A stretch of DNA of 53,521 nucleotides from assembly GCA_050186335.1 (NCBI GenBank), contig JBFWYO010000020.1, positions 1 through 53,521 of the forward strand, read 5' to 3'. This stretch comes from JBFWYO01 sp050186335. Lineage in GTDB: Bacteria; Pseudomonadota; Alphaproteobacteria; Bin65. Below the pieces are notes generated by a model. It did not search any database and had not been told where the DNA came from. It saw only the letters and a list, made by a program, of their open reading frames with translations. Positions 34,416 to 42,389 of this stretch are shown here, one piece after another. A program made the position numbers and the translations under genes. The stretch's first letter is position 1; each line of letters starts with the position of its first letter.

Positions 34416-34754
34416 ATGAAACTCGTCATGGGGATCATCAAGCCGTTCAAGCTCGACGAGGTCCGCGAAGCGCTCACCAAGGTCGGCGTGGCCGGCTTGA
34501 CGGTGACCGAAGTCAAAGGCTTCGGACGGCAGAAAGGCCAGACCGAAATTTACCGGGGCGCCGAATACGCCATCAACTTCCTGCCGAAAATCAAGATCGA
34601 GGTCGTGGTGAAAAACGATCTCGTCGAATCCGTCGTGGAGGCGATTCAGAAATCCGCCCATACCGGCAGCATCGGTGACGGCAAGGTATTCGTCCTCGAC
34701 GTGCATTCCGCCGTGCGCATTCGCACCGGCGAGACCAACGACGACGCGATCTAG
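34416..34754 (+). CDS. glnK: PII nitrogen signalling protein GlnK/GlnB
   Basis: 112 residues, the standard PII length. T-loop RGAEYAINFLPK contains Tyr51, the uridylylation site. The N-terminus is MKLVMGIIKPFKLDEVREAL and the ATP site region is GSIGDGKVFVLD. It senses ATP/ADP and 2-oxoglutarate and blocks AmtB when nitrogen is plentiful. Linkage to amtB, ten bases downstream, marks it as the GlnK (GlnZ) type. Expressed from the sigma-54 promoter at 34283. AAGGGGT is the ribosome binding site. Confidence 0.96.
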   Translation: MKLVMGIIKPFKLDEVREALTKVGVAGLTVTEVKGFGRQKGQTEIYRGAEYAINFLPKIKIEVVVKNDLVESVVEAIQKSAHTGSIGDGKVFVLDVHSAVRIRTGETNDDAI

Positions 34755-34764
34755 GAGAGCATTC

Positions 34765-36156
34765 ATGTTGTTTACAAAAATAGATACACGCGTTGCGTGT
34801 TTGGTTTTGTTGGGCATTGCGGCGGTGATCGCCGTGCTGTTCGCGTTCGGCATTCCGATCGACGCGTTCGCGCAGGACAAGCCGCCCGCGCCGGCAACGC
34901 CACCGGCCCCGGCGGCTCCGGCCGCGCCCGCGCCGAAACTGGATAGCGGCGATACGGCGTGGATCCTGGTGTCCACGGCGCTCGTCCTGCTGATGACGAT
35001 CCCGGGTGTGGCGCTGTTCTACGGCGGCATGGTGCGCAAGAAGAACACGCTGGCGATCATCATGCAGGTGTTCACCATCACCTGCCTGGTTTCGATCATC
35101 TGGGTCGTGGTCGGCTACAGCCTCGCGTTCTCCGGCGACGGCAAGTATATCGGCGACTTCAAGGCGCTGTTCCTGAAGCACATGGCCGCCGATTCGCTGA
35201 GCGGCCTGATGAAGACGGTGCCCGAATCCGTGTTCATCATGTTCCAGATGACGTTCGCCATCATCACCCCGGCACTGATCACCGGCGCCTTCGCCGACCG
35301 CATGAAGTTCTCCTCGATGATCTGGGTCATGATCCTGTGGAGCATCTTCGTCTACTCGCCGGTGTGCCACTGGGTGTGGGGCGGCGGCTGGCTCGGCGGC
35401 ATGGGTGCGCTGGACTTCGCGGGCGGCACGGTCGTGCACATCAACGCCGGCGTGGCCGGCCTGGTGCTCTCGGTCGTGCTCGGCAAGCGTGTCGGCTACG
35501 GCACCGAGAACATGGCGCCGCACAATCTCGTGCTCAGCGTCGTCGGCGCTTCGCTGCTGTGGGTGGGCTGGTTCGGCTTCAACGCCGGTTCAGCCGGCGC
35601 CGCCAGCACCGGCGCCGGCATGGCCATGCTGGTCACGCAACTGGCCACGGCCGTTGCGGCGCTGGTGTGGATGCTGATCGAATGGATGGTGCGCGGCAAA
35701 CCGAGCATCCTCGGCATCATTTCCGGTGCCGTGGCGGGCCTCGTTGCGATCACCCCGGCCGCCGGTTTCGTCGGCGTCATGGGTGCGATCGTGATCGGCG
35801 CGGCGGCGGGCATCATCTGCTTCTGGGCCTCGACCTCGCTGAAGAAGATGCTGAAGTACGACGACTCGCTGGACGCCTTCGGCATCCACGCGATCGGCGG
35901 CATCGTCGGCGCGCTGCTGACCGGTGTGTTCGCGACCCAGGTGATCACGGGCGCGAAGGATCCGGTCGGCATGATCGACGGCAACGCGGGCCAGTTGATG
36001 ATTCAGATCTACGCGGTGCTGGCGACGGTGGTGTACACCGCCGTGGCAACCTTCATCATCGCCAAGATCGTCGACGTCATCATCGGGCTGCGGGTGCCCG
36101 AGGAAATGGAACGCGACAGCCTGGATCAGCGCCTGCACGGCGAATCGATCCACTAA
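34765..36156 (+). CDS. amtB: Ammonium transporter AmtB
   Basis: 463 residues. A signal-like first helix (residues 10-30) and a Pro/Ala-rich segment (about 37-56) precede the eleven membrane helices, as in other alphaproteobacterial AmtB proteins. Family motifs: ALFYGGMVRKKN, DFAGGTVVHINAGVAGLV with the first pore histidine, and DAFGIHAIGGIVGALLTG with the second. Good Shine-Dalgarno AGGAGAG. The partner GlnK is ten bases upstream. Followed by a long hairpin and a terminator. Confidence 0.96.
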   Translation: MLFTKIDTRVACLVLLGIAAVIAVLFAFGIPIDAFAQDKPPAPATPPAPAAPAAPAPKLDSGDTAWILVSTALVLLMTIPGVALFYGGMVRKKNTLAIIMQVFTITCLVSIIWVVVGYSLAFSGDGKYIGDFKALFLKHMAADSLSGLMKTVPESVFIMFQMTFAIITPALITGAFADRMKFSSMIWVMILWSIFVYSPVCHWVWGGGWLGGMGALDFAGGTVVHINAGVAGLVLSVVLGKRVGYGTENMAPHNLVLSVVGASLLWVGWFGFNAGSAGAASTGAGMAMLVTQLATAVAALVWMLIEWMVRGKPSILGIISGAVAGLVAITPAAGFVGVMGAIVIGAAAGIICFWASTSLKKMLKYDDSLDAFGIHAIGGIVGALLTGVFATQVITGAKDPVGMIDGNAGQLMIQIYAVLATVVYTAVATFIIAKIVDVIIGLRVPEEMERDSLDQRLHGESIH

Positions 36157-36164
36157 TCGCCTGA

Positions 36165-36206
36165 CAGATCGGGTCCGACCCAGCAGGATCCCTCGGACCC
36201 GATCTG
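36165..36206 (+). other. Long perfect hairpin downstream of amtB
   Basis: A 14-bp perfect stem (36165-36178 with 36193-36206) with a 14-base loop starts nine bases after the amtB stop. It lacks a U-run and sits ten bases before a true terminator. It may protect the 3' end of the glnK-amtB transcript. Confidence 0.7.
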
Positions 36207-36215
36207 ACGAAACGG

Positions 36216-36259
36216 TAGGCACGGTCTTCCACGCAAGCGGGGGGCCGTGCCTATTTTTT
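36216..36259 (+). terminator. Intrinsic terminator of the glnK-amtB unit
   Basis: TAGGCACGG (36216-36224) pairs with CCGTGCCTA (36245-36253) and is followed by six T residues at 36254-36259. The loop is 20 bases. It separates amtB from the second amt gene, which has its own sigma-54 promoter. Confidence 0.85.
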
Positions 36260-36381
36260 GCTCAAGTATTTTAGATTGCCGCAAAAAAGCGCATCTTTCC
36301 CAACACCGAATTCTTCTCGCCCAAGAGTTTTTTTCACTTTGAAATAAACGCACGCCAGCAAAACCGCGGGTTCTGAGCGCC

Positions 36382-36417
36382 GCCCAATAATTGGGCAGAA
36401 TTGGCACGAAACTTGAG
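36382..36417 (+). promoter_or_regulatory. Sigma-54 promoter of the second amt gene with adjoining palindrome
   Basis: TGGCACG (36402-36408), four bases, TTGA (36413-36416) repeats the glnK promoter, including the same non-consensus final base and a following GTC. A perfect 15-base palindrome, GCCCAAT-A-ATTGGGC (36382-36396), ends five bases upstream of the -24 element. That is too close for an enhancer site, so a repressor or anti-activator site is plausible. The rest of the ~260 bases back to the terminator is AT-rich without a recognised motif. Confidence 0.75.
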
Positions 36418-36515
36418 TCTCCCAACTGGTTCAACGAATAGCCGTTCGGCGCCCGCCGCAACTGGGCGTCAAGTCACAAGACGTGGACGGCGCAGCTAGC
36501 TGAGGAGGTGCTGCC

Positions 36516-37751
36516 ATGGATCAGCTCAAGGCAGGGGCGGACGTTCTATTTCTATTGCTCGGCGCGGTGATGGTGCTGGCGATGCACGCCGGCTTCGCGT
36601 TTCTCGAGCTCGGCACGGTGCGCAAGAAGAACCAGGTCAATGCGCTGTGCAAAATCTTCGTCGATTTCGCGGCTTCGACGATCGCGTATTTCTTCATCGG
36701 TTATGCCATCGCCTACGGCGTCGATTTCTTCGCCGACGCGAAAGTACTGACCGGCGCCGCCAAGGGGACGTCCGGCGAATTCGCCAAGAGCGGCTACGAT
36801 CTGGTGAAGTTCTTCTTCCTGCTGACCTTCGCCGCGGCGATCCCGGCGATCATTTCGGGCGGCATCGCCGAGCGCGCCAAGTTCTGGCCGCAGGTGCTGG
36901 CGTCGATGGTGCTGGTGGCGGTGTTCTATCCGCTGTTCGAAGGCGCCAGCTGGAACGGCAAGTTCGGACTGCAGGCTTGGCTCAAGAATAGTTTCGGCGT
37001 CGAATTCCACGATTTCGCGGGTTCAATCGTGGTGCACGCGGTCGGCGGCTGGATGGCGCTGGCCGCCGTGTTGCTGCTCGGCGCGCGCAAGGGCCGGTAC
37101 CGCAAGGATGGCGGATTGGTTGGCATTCCGCCCTCGAACATCCCGTTCCTGGCGTTGGGCGCCTGGGTGCTGACGGTCGGCTGGTTCGGCTTCAACGTGA
37201 TGAGCGCGCAGAAGCTGGAAAATATTTCCGGCCTGGTGGCGATGAACTCGCTCATGGCGATGGCCGGCGGATTGCTGGTGGCGCTGGTCGCCGGCAAGAA
37301 GGACCCGGGCTTCACCCACAACGGACCGCTGGCCGGACTGGTTGCGGTGTGCGCGGGCTCGGACGTGATGCATCCGCTCGGCGCGCTCGCGACCGGCGGC
37401 GCGGCGGGGTTGATCTTCGTCGTGGCGTTCAACCTTTGCCAGAACCGCTGGAAGATCGACGACGTGCTCGGCGTATGGCCGTTGCACGGGCTTTGCGGCC
37501 TGTGGGGCGGCATCGCGTGCGGCATCTTCGGCGCCGAAAAACTCGGCGGCATGGGTGGTGTCGCGTTCATGCCGCAATTGATCGGCTCGGTCGGCGGCGC
37601 GGTGTTCGCGCTGTGCGCCGGGGCCATCGTCTACGGCGTGCTGAAGATGATCGTCGGCATCCGCTTGTCCGAGGAGGAGGAATATCTCGGCGCCGACATC
37701 GCCATCCACAGCATCGGCGCAAATCCGGAAGACGAGCAGGTGAAACGCTAG
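36516..37751 (+). CDS. Second ammonium transporter (Amt family)
   Basis: 411 residues, about eleven membrane helices. It lacks the signal-like extension of the first AmtB and starts directly with MDQLKAGADVLFLLLGAVMV. Motifs: AFLELGTVRKKNQVN, HDFAGSIVVHAVGG (pore histidine 1) and VWPLHGLCGLWGGIACGIF (pore histidine 2). It is only distantly like the upstream paralogue, so not a recent duplication. AGGAGG precedes the ATG at a good distance. A separate sigma-54 promoter suggests nitrogen-limited expression independent of glnK-amtB. Confidence 0.93.
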   Translation: MDQLKAGADVLFLLLGAVMVLAMHAGFAFLELGTVRKKNQVNALCKIFVDFAASTIAYFFIGYAIAYGVDFFADAKVLTGAAKGTSGEFAKSGYDLVKFFFLLTFAAAIPAIISGGIAERAKFWPQVLASMVLVAVFYPLFEGASWNGKFGLQAWLKNSFGVEFHDFAGSIVVHAVGGWMALAAVLLLGARKGRYRKDGGLVGIPPSNIPFLALGAWVLTVGWFGFNVMSAQKLENISGLVAMNSLMAMAGGLLVALVAGKKDPGFTHNGPLAGLVAVCAGSDVMHPLGALATGGAAGLIFVVAFNLCQNRWKIDDVLGVWPLHGLCGLWGGIACGIFGAEKLGGMGGVAFMPQLIGSVGGAVFALCAGAIVYGVLKMIVGIRLSEEEEYLGADIAIHSIGANPEDEQVKR

Positions 37752-38070
37752 CGGCGTCCGCGGCGGCGGCGGCACCGACGGCCGCCGCCGGGACAGGACC
37801 CATTTCTAGCTAAAGCGACGCCAGGAATAACCGGCACAACCCCTTGTGTCGGTTGAGGATTCTACAGTCTTCGGCGCCTCAATTCTTGGCTGTAATTCAG
37901 GCTTTTCCCGAGCTATATTAACCTGCTTAAGATCACGACTGTCCGGTCGCTCCCGTCCGGCGGTTTTGAGCGTTTCTTTATTTGGCGAGTCTTGCCGCTT
38001 TGGCCGGACGCGCCTTGAGTTGCGCGCATCGTCCGGTTCGTTCCGGCCGCGCGGCGAACGGGGCAGGGGC
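37752..38070. other. Intergenic region between amt and ftsK
   Basis: A 10-bp GC hairpin (37761-37770 with 37781-37790) follows the amt stop but lacks a U-run. The middle is less GC-rich and contains a TATATT hexamer near 37913 that could be a -10 box for ftsK. I see no convincing -35 or operator. The ftsK frame is open across this region, but nothing else supports coding. Confidence 0.5.
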
Positions 38071-40557
38071 ATGACGGAAGCCATTTCACGCAAACGGATC
38101 GACGACGGCTTGGTGCTGAGCCGCGGCCGCGCGAACGCGCGACGCGGCGCCAAGCCGCGCCGCCCGGCGCGCAACCGGTTCCTGCCGTTCGCGCTGGTCG
38201 AGTTGGCGCGCAAGCGGGCGCGGCAAATCTGGGGCCTGGCGCTGGTCGCGGCCGCCGCGTGCCTGAGCGTCGCCGTGCTGACGCACAACGCCGGCGATCC
38301 GTCGTTCAACCGTGCGGTCGCGGCGCCCGCAGCGAATTGGCTCGGCCGCCCGGGCGCCTACGCCGCCGATGTGTTGCTGCAGACCATGGGCGCCGCCAGC
38401 TTCGCGCTGATCGCCGTGCTCGTAATATGGGGCTGGAAATTGCTGCTCGACCGACCGATCCGCCCGCTCTGGCTGCGCGCAGCGCTGCTGCCGCTGGCGC
38501 TGATCCTGGTCATGGTCGTGCTGGCCGCGTTCTCGACCGGCGGCAGTTTTATCGGCAAGTTCGGCCACGGCGGCTTCATCGGCAATCTGGTGCATGGCGC
38601 GCTGAAGGAGCTGTTCGTTTCGGCCAAGATCAGCACCGCGGTGCTGACCTACGGCTCGCTGTTGCTGGCGCTGCTCGTGTTCATTCCGGTGTTGGGCCTG
38701 AGCTGGGGCGAATGGCGGGCCGTGGGCGGCCAGGCCGCGCGCGCCGGCGCCGCCGCCGGGCGGGCGGCCGCGCGCCCTTTCGGCCGTAGCCGGGAACAGC
38801 CGAAGCTGGTGGCCCGGCCGGCCCGCGCAATGCCCGACGAGATCGACGACGATTTGTCGGCGGAAAACGTGCAAACGCCGTCGATGGCGCCACCGCGCCG
38901 CGCCGCGCCGACCGCCGACTCCGCCCAGGAACGGAGCAAGGCCGAACCCGCGCCGCGCAAGAGTTCCGGCAAGCCCGGCATTGTCGCGGCCAAGACCGCG
39001 AACCCGGCGCTGAAATCGGCCAAGGCCAAGCAGGGCAAATTATCGTTCGACGGCGACGCCGATTTCGTGCTGCCGCCGGTCGATCTGCTGCAGGCGCCGC
39101 CGAAAAAGTCCGCCGCCAGCTCGATCGACGAGGCGGCGCTGGAGCAGAACGCGCGCTATCTCGAATCCGTGCTGGAGGATTTCGGCGTCAAGGGCCGCAT
39201 CGTGCAGGTGCGCCCGGGCCCGGTGGTGACGTTGTACGAACTGGAGCCGGCGCCGGGCGTGAAATCGGCGCGCGTGGTTTCGCTGGCCGACGACATCGCG
39301 CGCTCGATGAGCGCGGTCTCGGCGCGCGTGGCGGTGATTCCGGGCCGCAATGTGATCGGCATCGAATTGCCGAACGGCGAGCGCGAGACGGTTTATCTGC
39401 GCGAGCTGCTGGCATCCGCGGCGTTCGAGAACGCCGGCAACGGGCTGGGCCTGATCCTGGGCAAGGATATCGGCGGCGGGCCGGTGGTGGCCGACCTGGC
39501 ACGCATGCCGCATCTGCTGATCGCCGGCACCACGGGTTCGGGCAAATCGGTCGGCATCAACACGATGATCCTGTCGCTGCTGTACCGGCATACGCCGCAC
39601 CGCTGCAAATTCATCATGATCGACCCGAAGATGCTGGAATTGTCGACCTACGACGGCATCCCGCATCTGCTGGCGCCGGTCGTCACCGATCCGAAGAAGG
39701 CGATCGTGGCGCTGCGCTGGGCCGTACGCGAGATGGAAAACCGCTACCAGCTGATGTCCAAGCTGGCGGTGCGCAACATCGACGGGTTCAACGCCCGCGT
39801 GGTCGAAGCCGCGGCGCGCGGCGAGACCATCACCCGCAAGGTGCAGACCGGCATCGACGAGATGGGCCGGCCGACCTTCGAGGAAAAGCCGATTTCGCTG
39901 GAGCCGCTGCCGTTCATCGTCGTGGTCGTCGACGAAATGGCGGACCTGATGCTGGTCGCCGGGAAGGACATCGAAGCCGCCGTGCAGCGCCTGGCACAGA
40001 TGGCGCGCGCCGCCGGCATTCATGTGATCATGGCGACGCAGCGCCCGTCGGTGGACGTGATCACCGGCACGATCAAGGCGAACTTCCCGACGCGCATTTC
40101 GTTCCAGGTGACGTCGAAGATCGACAGCCGGACGATCCTGGGCGAGCAGGGCGCCGAACAACTGCTCGGCCAGGGCGACATGCTCTATATGGCCGGCGGC
40201 GGGCGCATCAACCGCGTGCACGGGCCGTTCGTGTCCGACCGCGAGGTCGAGAAAGTCGTCAATCACCTCAAGGAACAGGGCCAACCGGCCTACATCGAGC
40301 AAGTGACCGAGGACGACGAGGAAGCCGGGCCGCTCGGCGCGCTGGGCGATGCCGCGGCGGGCGAGGGCGACGAGCTGTTCCAAAAGGCCTGTGCGATCGT
40401 GCTGCAGGAAAAGAAAGCCTCGACCTCGTTCATCCAGCGGCGGCTGCAGATCGGCTATAACCGCGCCGCGCGCCTGATGGAGCGGATGGAGGAAGAAGGC
40501 ATCGTCGGCCAGGCCAACCATGCCGGCAAGCGCGAGATCCTGGCCGGCGGGATGTAA
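38071..40557 (+). CDS. ftsK: DNA translocase FtsK
   Basis: 828 residues. Four N-terminal membrane helices (about 50-210) anchor it at the septum. A charged Ala/Pro-rich linker (about 225-330) leads to the RecA-like motor. Walker A LIAGTTGSGKSVGIN (Lys492), Walker B IVVVVDEMADLM and QRPSVDVITGTIKANFPTRI are intact. The C-terminal winged-helix gamma domain (STSFIQRRLQIGYNRAARLM) reads KOPS and activates XerCD. ATG 38071 (MTEAISRKRIDDGLVL) is chosen over the open frame upstream, with GGCAGGGGC as ribosome binding site. Confidence 0.96.
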   Translation: MTEAISRKRIDDGLVLSRGRANARRGAKPRRPARNRFLPFALVELARKRARQIWGLALVAAAACLSVAVLTHNAGDPSFNRAVAAPAANWLGRPGAYAADVLLQTMGAASFALIAVLVIWGWKLLLDRPIRPLWLRAALLPLALILVMVVLAAFSTGGSFIGKFGHGGFIGNLVHGALKELFVSAKISTAVLTYGSLLLALLVFIPVLGLSWGEWRAVGGQAARAGAAAGRAAARPFGRSREQPKLVARPARAMPDEIDDDLSAENVQTPSMAPPRRAAPTADSAQERSKAEPAPRKSSGKPGIVAAKTANPALKSAKAKQGKLSFDGDADFVLPPVDLLQAPPKKSAASSIDEAALEQNARYLESVLEDFGVKGRIVQVRPGPVVTLYELEPAPGVKSARVVSLADDIARSMSAVSARVAVIPGRNVIGIELPNGERETVYLRELLASAAFENAGNGLGLILGKDIGGGPVVADLARMPHLLIAGTTGSGKSVGINTMILSLLYRHTPHRCKFIMIDPKMLELSTYDGIPHLLAPVVTDPKKAIVALRWAVREMENRYQLMSKLAVRNIDGFNARVVEAAARGETITRKVQTGIDEMGRPTFEEKPISLEPLPFIVVVVDEMADLMLVAGKDIEAAVQRLAQMARAAGIHVIMATQRPSVDVITGTIKANFPTRISFQVTSKIDSRTILGEQGAEQLLGQGDMLYMAGGGRINRVHGPFVSDREVEKVVNHLKEQGQPAYIEQVTEDDEEAGPLGALGDAAAGEGDELFQKACAIVLQEKKASTSFIQRRLQIGYNRAARLMERMEEEGIVGQANHAGKREILAGGM

Positions 40558-40809
40558 GTCCGGCGGGCCGCGACAACGGAACGCTGCGCCGCCGAGCCGG
40601 TTACTTCCCCAATTCTGCCGCAAACGGACGACAGGGTACGCGCCGGTCATGCGCCGTCGCCATTGCAGTATCTCCATCGTCTATGATCTCTCGCCCCGGC
40701 CGTTTCGAAGCGCCGGGGTCCAGACCGTCGAAGCGCAGGATCCCGGGTCGCGCGCGGCGGCGCCGCGCTTGCCCAGCCCGCGCTTACCAAGAAAGACAAC
40801 CGAGTTCAA

Positions 40810-41493
40810 ATGCAGAACATCGCACCCCTTCTCCGCCGTACCGCCATCGCCCTGTTGGCCGCCGCCGCTTTCGCCCTGCCTTTGGCTTGCGCGGCGCCGC
40901 CCGCCTTCGCACAGCAGAAGACGCAGCAGCAGACCAAGACATTGTCGGCGACCGATCTCGAAACCGTCGCGCGGGTCGAGCAGTACCTGAACAGTTTCGC
41001 CACGTTCGAGGCCCGTTTCGAGCAGACCGGCGCGCGCGGCGCCATCGTGCGCGGCGCTCTGTACATCCAGCGGCCCGGCCGGCTGCGCGTGACCTACGAT
41101 CCGCCGATCAAATCGTTCATGGTCGCAACGCCGGTGTATCTGATCTACTACGACGGCGAATTGGGCGAGCCGACCTATTTGCCGCTCAACTCCACGCCGG
41201 CCGGCATCCTGGTGCAAAAGGACATCAAACTTTCCGGCAAGCTGCGCGTGGCAGACGTGTGGCGCGAGAACGATCTGCTGCACGTGATGATCGTCGAGCC
41301 GGGCGGCAACGACAAGATCAACATCACCCTGGCGTTCCGGCAGGAGCCGATGCAATTGAAGGAATGGACCGTGGTCGATGCGCAGGGTTTTCCCACGCGC
41401 GTGGTGCTGACCGACGCGAAGGTCAATCGGCCGATCGACCAGAAGCATTTCGACTTCGTCAACCCGAAGCCGATCCCGAACGCGCCCAAATAG
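40810..41493 (+). CDS. lolA: Outer-membrane lipoprotein carrier protein LolA
   Basis: 227 residues with a signal peptide (about 1-35, cleavage after PPAFA). LolA carries lipoproteins across the periplasm. Family segments: FEARFEQTGARGAIVRGALYIQRPGRLRVTY, FMVATPVYLIYYD and LAFRQEPMQLKEWTVVDAQG. It follows ftsK by about 250 bases that hold no clear signal. ftsK-lolA is a common alphaproteobacterial pair. Confidence 0.94.
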   Translation: MQNIAPLLRRTAIALLAAAAFALPLACAAPPAFAQQKTQQQTKTLSATDLETVARVEQYLNSFATFEARFEQTGARGAIVRGALYIQRPGRLRVTYDPPIKSFMVATPVYLIYYDGELGEPTYLPLNSTPAGILVQKDIKLSGKLRVADVWRENDLLHVMIVEPGGNDKINITLAFRQEPMQLKEWTVVDAQGFPTRVVLTDAKVNRPIDQKHFDFVNPKPIPNAPK

Positions 41494-41598
41494 CAATCGG
41501 CGAGAGTCCCGTTAGAGGCAAAAGAGTCTATATTTTCAAATATTTAAAGCAAAATAGGCATAGACTTTACTATTGACGAACCTTATAGTTTTAGGCAC

Positions 41599-41637
41599 AA
41601 AAAAACTGGAACCGATACGATGTATCAGTTCCAGTTT
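41599..41637 (-). terminator. Intrinsic terminator after the two unusual tRNAs
   Basis: AAACTGGAAC (41603-41612) pairs with GTTCCAGTTT (41628-41637). The stem continues inside with GATAC/GTATC around a three-base loop. On the minus strand it runs into seven uridines (A-run ending at 41605). It lies eight bases past the 3' end of the tRNA-Gly-like gene. Confidence 0.88.
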
Positions 41638-41644
41638 CTTAAGG

Positions 41645-41716
41645 TTGCCCTGCCAGGATTCGGACCTGGACCTCACCGGGTGGAAACCGAGCGTCCTACC
41701 GTTAGACTACAGGGCA
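41645..41716 (-). tRNA. tRNA-Gly(UCC)-like, chimeric and atypical
   Basis: A 72-base cloverleaf. Acceptor TGCCCTG pairs with CAGGGCA, discriminator A, CCA not encoded (ACCT). The D-arm GTCT...GGAC is that of tRNA-Glu. The anticodon loop TTTCCAC gives anticodon UCC (Gly codon GGA), on a stem with a C27/U43 mismatch and a wobble pair. The T-loop is TCCGAAT, so position 55, normally uridine, is C. Glycine identity (G1-C72, C2-G71, U73) is absent. It is three bases after the next tRNA on the transcript. The charging amino acid is uncertain; a non-ribosomal or decayed tRNA is possible. Confidence 0.7.
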
Positions 41717-41719
41717 ATA

Positions 41720-41818
41720 TGGCGGAGGTGGCGGGATTCGAACCCGCGGGGGTAACTGTGAAGGGAGACCCCACACCGATTAGGAATCGGGCGCATTAGA
41801 CCGCTCTGCCACACCTCC
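41720..41818 (-). tRNA. Class II (serine-like) tRNA with anticodon CCU
   Basis: 96 bases plus encoded CCA. Acceptor GGAGGTG pairs with CACCTCC, discriminator G73 as in tRNA-Ser. It has a short three-pair D-stem (GCA/TGC) and a canonical T-loop TTCGAAT. The long variable arm contains a GGGGT/ACCCC stem. The anticodon loop is TTCCTAA, anticodon CCU, which would read the arginine codon AGG. The class II body with G73 points to seryl-tRNA synthetase. It begins seven bases after the stop codon of the small protein gene. Confidence 0.7.
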
Positions 41819-41825
41819 GTACTTT

Positions 41826-42227
41826 TTATGGCGCCTCCCCGGTGGAAACTGGAGAGGCGTCAACTTTTATTAAGCGCCAAAGACCGCCCTCATTTTGGAT
41901 GCGGCCGTCGGCTCGAAGACGGCTTAGCTGGGGCGACAAACTTGTCCGCTTTAGTCCCACGGGCCATCTGTCGTTAATTCGCGCAAGTATTGTCAAGGCG
42001 GGTAGGCCCTGCGGAGGCGCGTCATTCAATGTCTTAATAACCATACCTTTTATACTTTCTCCCCTGCCCACCGCTCGAGGCCTAGTCTCTTCGAGAGGCA
42101 GGACCTCTTGTAACTTAGATATAGAGGCACCGCTCTCTCGATAAATGCTTTCAGCAACGTCTAGCTGTTTGAGTTCGCGCTCAAGTTGCGCTCGGCGGTC
42201 GCGGATATAGGAAAGAAATGGATCCAT
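41826..42227 (-). CDS. Unknown small protein, predicted coiled-coil plus winged-helix-like
   Basis: 133 residues from ATG 42227 (MDPFLSYIRDRRAQLEREL). Residues 1-40 look like a charged helix or coiled coil. Residues ~62-120 (SIKGMVIKTLNDAPPQGLPA, then LKRTSLSPQLSRLRADGRI and GLWRL) resemble a winged helix. I recognise no named family. Its base composition is clearly lower in GC than the neighbours, suggesting foreign origin. The stop codon is seven bases before the class II tRNA, so protein and both tRNAs probably share one transcript. An in-frame start 14 codons upstream is possible but would lie before the predicted transcription start. Confidence 0.65.
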   Translation of the reverse strand: MDPFLSYIRDRRAQLERELKQLDVAESIYRESGASISKLQEVLPLEETRPRAVGRGESIKGMVIKTLNDAPPQGLPALTILARINDRWPVGLKRTSLSPQLSRLRADGRIQNEGGLWRLIKVDASPVSTGEAP

Positions 42228-42233
42228 GCACCC

Positions 42234-42262
42234 AATATACAGGGATCGTACAGCCTGCACAA
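42234..42262 (-). promoter_or_regulatory. Predicted promoter of the small-protein/tRNA unit
   Basis: On the minus strand TTGTGC (42262-42257), a 17-base spacer and TATATT (42239-42234). The expected transcription start falls at about the ATG at 42227, so the mRNA would be leaderless or nearly so, consistent with the lack of a Shine-Dalgarno. The ~130 bases further upstream to the hydroxylase gene are low in GC and otherwise featureless. Confidence 0.5.
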
Positions 42263-42389
42263 GAGCCAAGGCTCAGAAGTCTTGGAGTCCGCTCCATGAG
42301 AATCTGTATAAGTCATTGCGAAATATGAAGAATCTGATCCTGACTCTGCGGCAAGAATTCTCCGAATTCGTCGAGGAGACTCCCTAATT

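Noticed and set aside
37761..37790. GC hairpin after the second amt gene as a terminator
   Set aside because: The stem is perfect but no U-run follows; kept only as a note in the intergenic entry.
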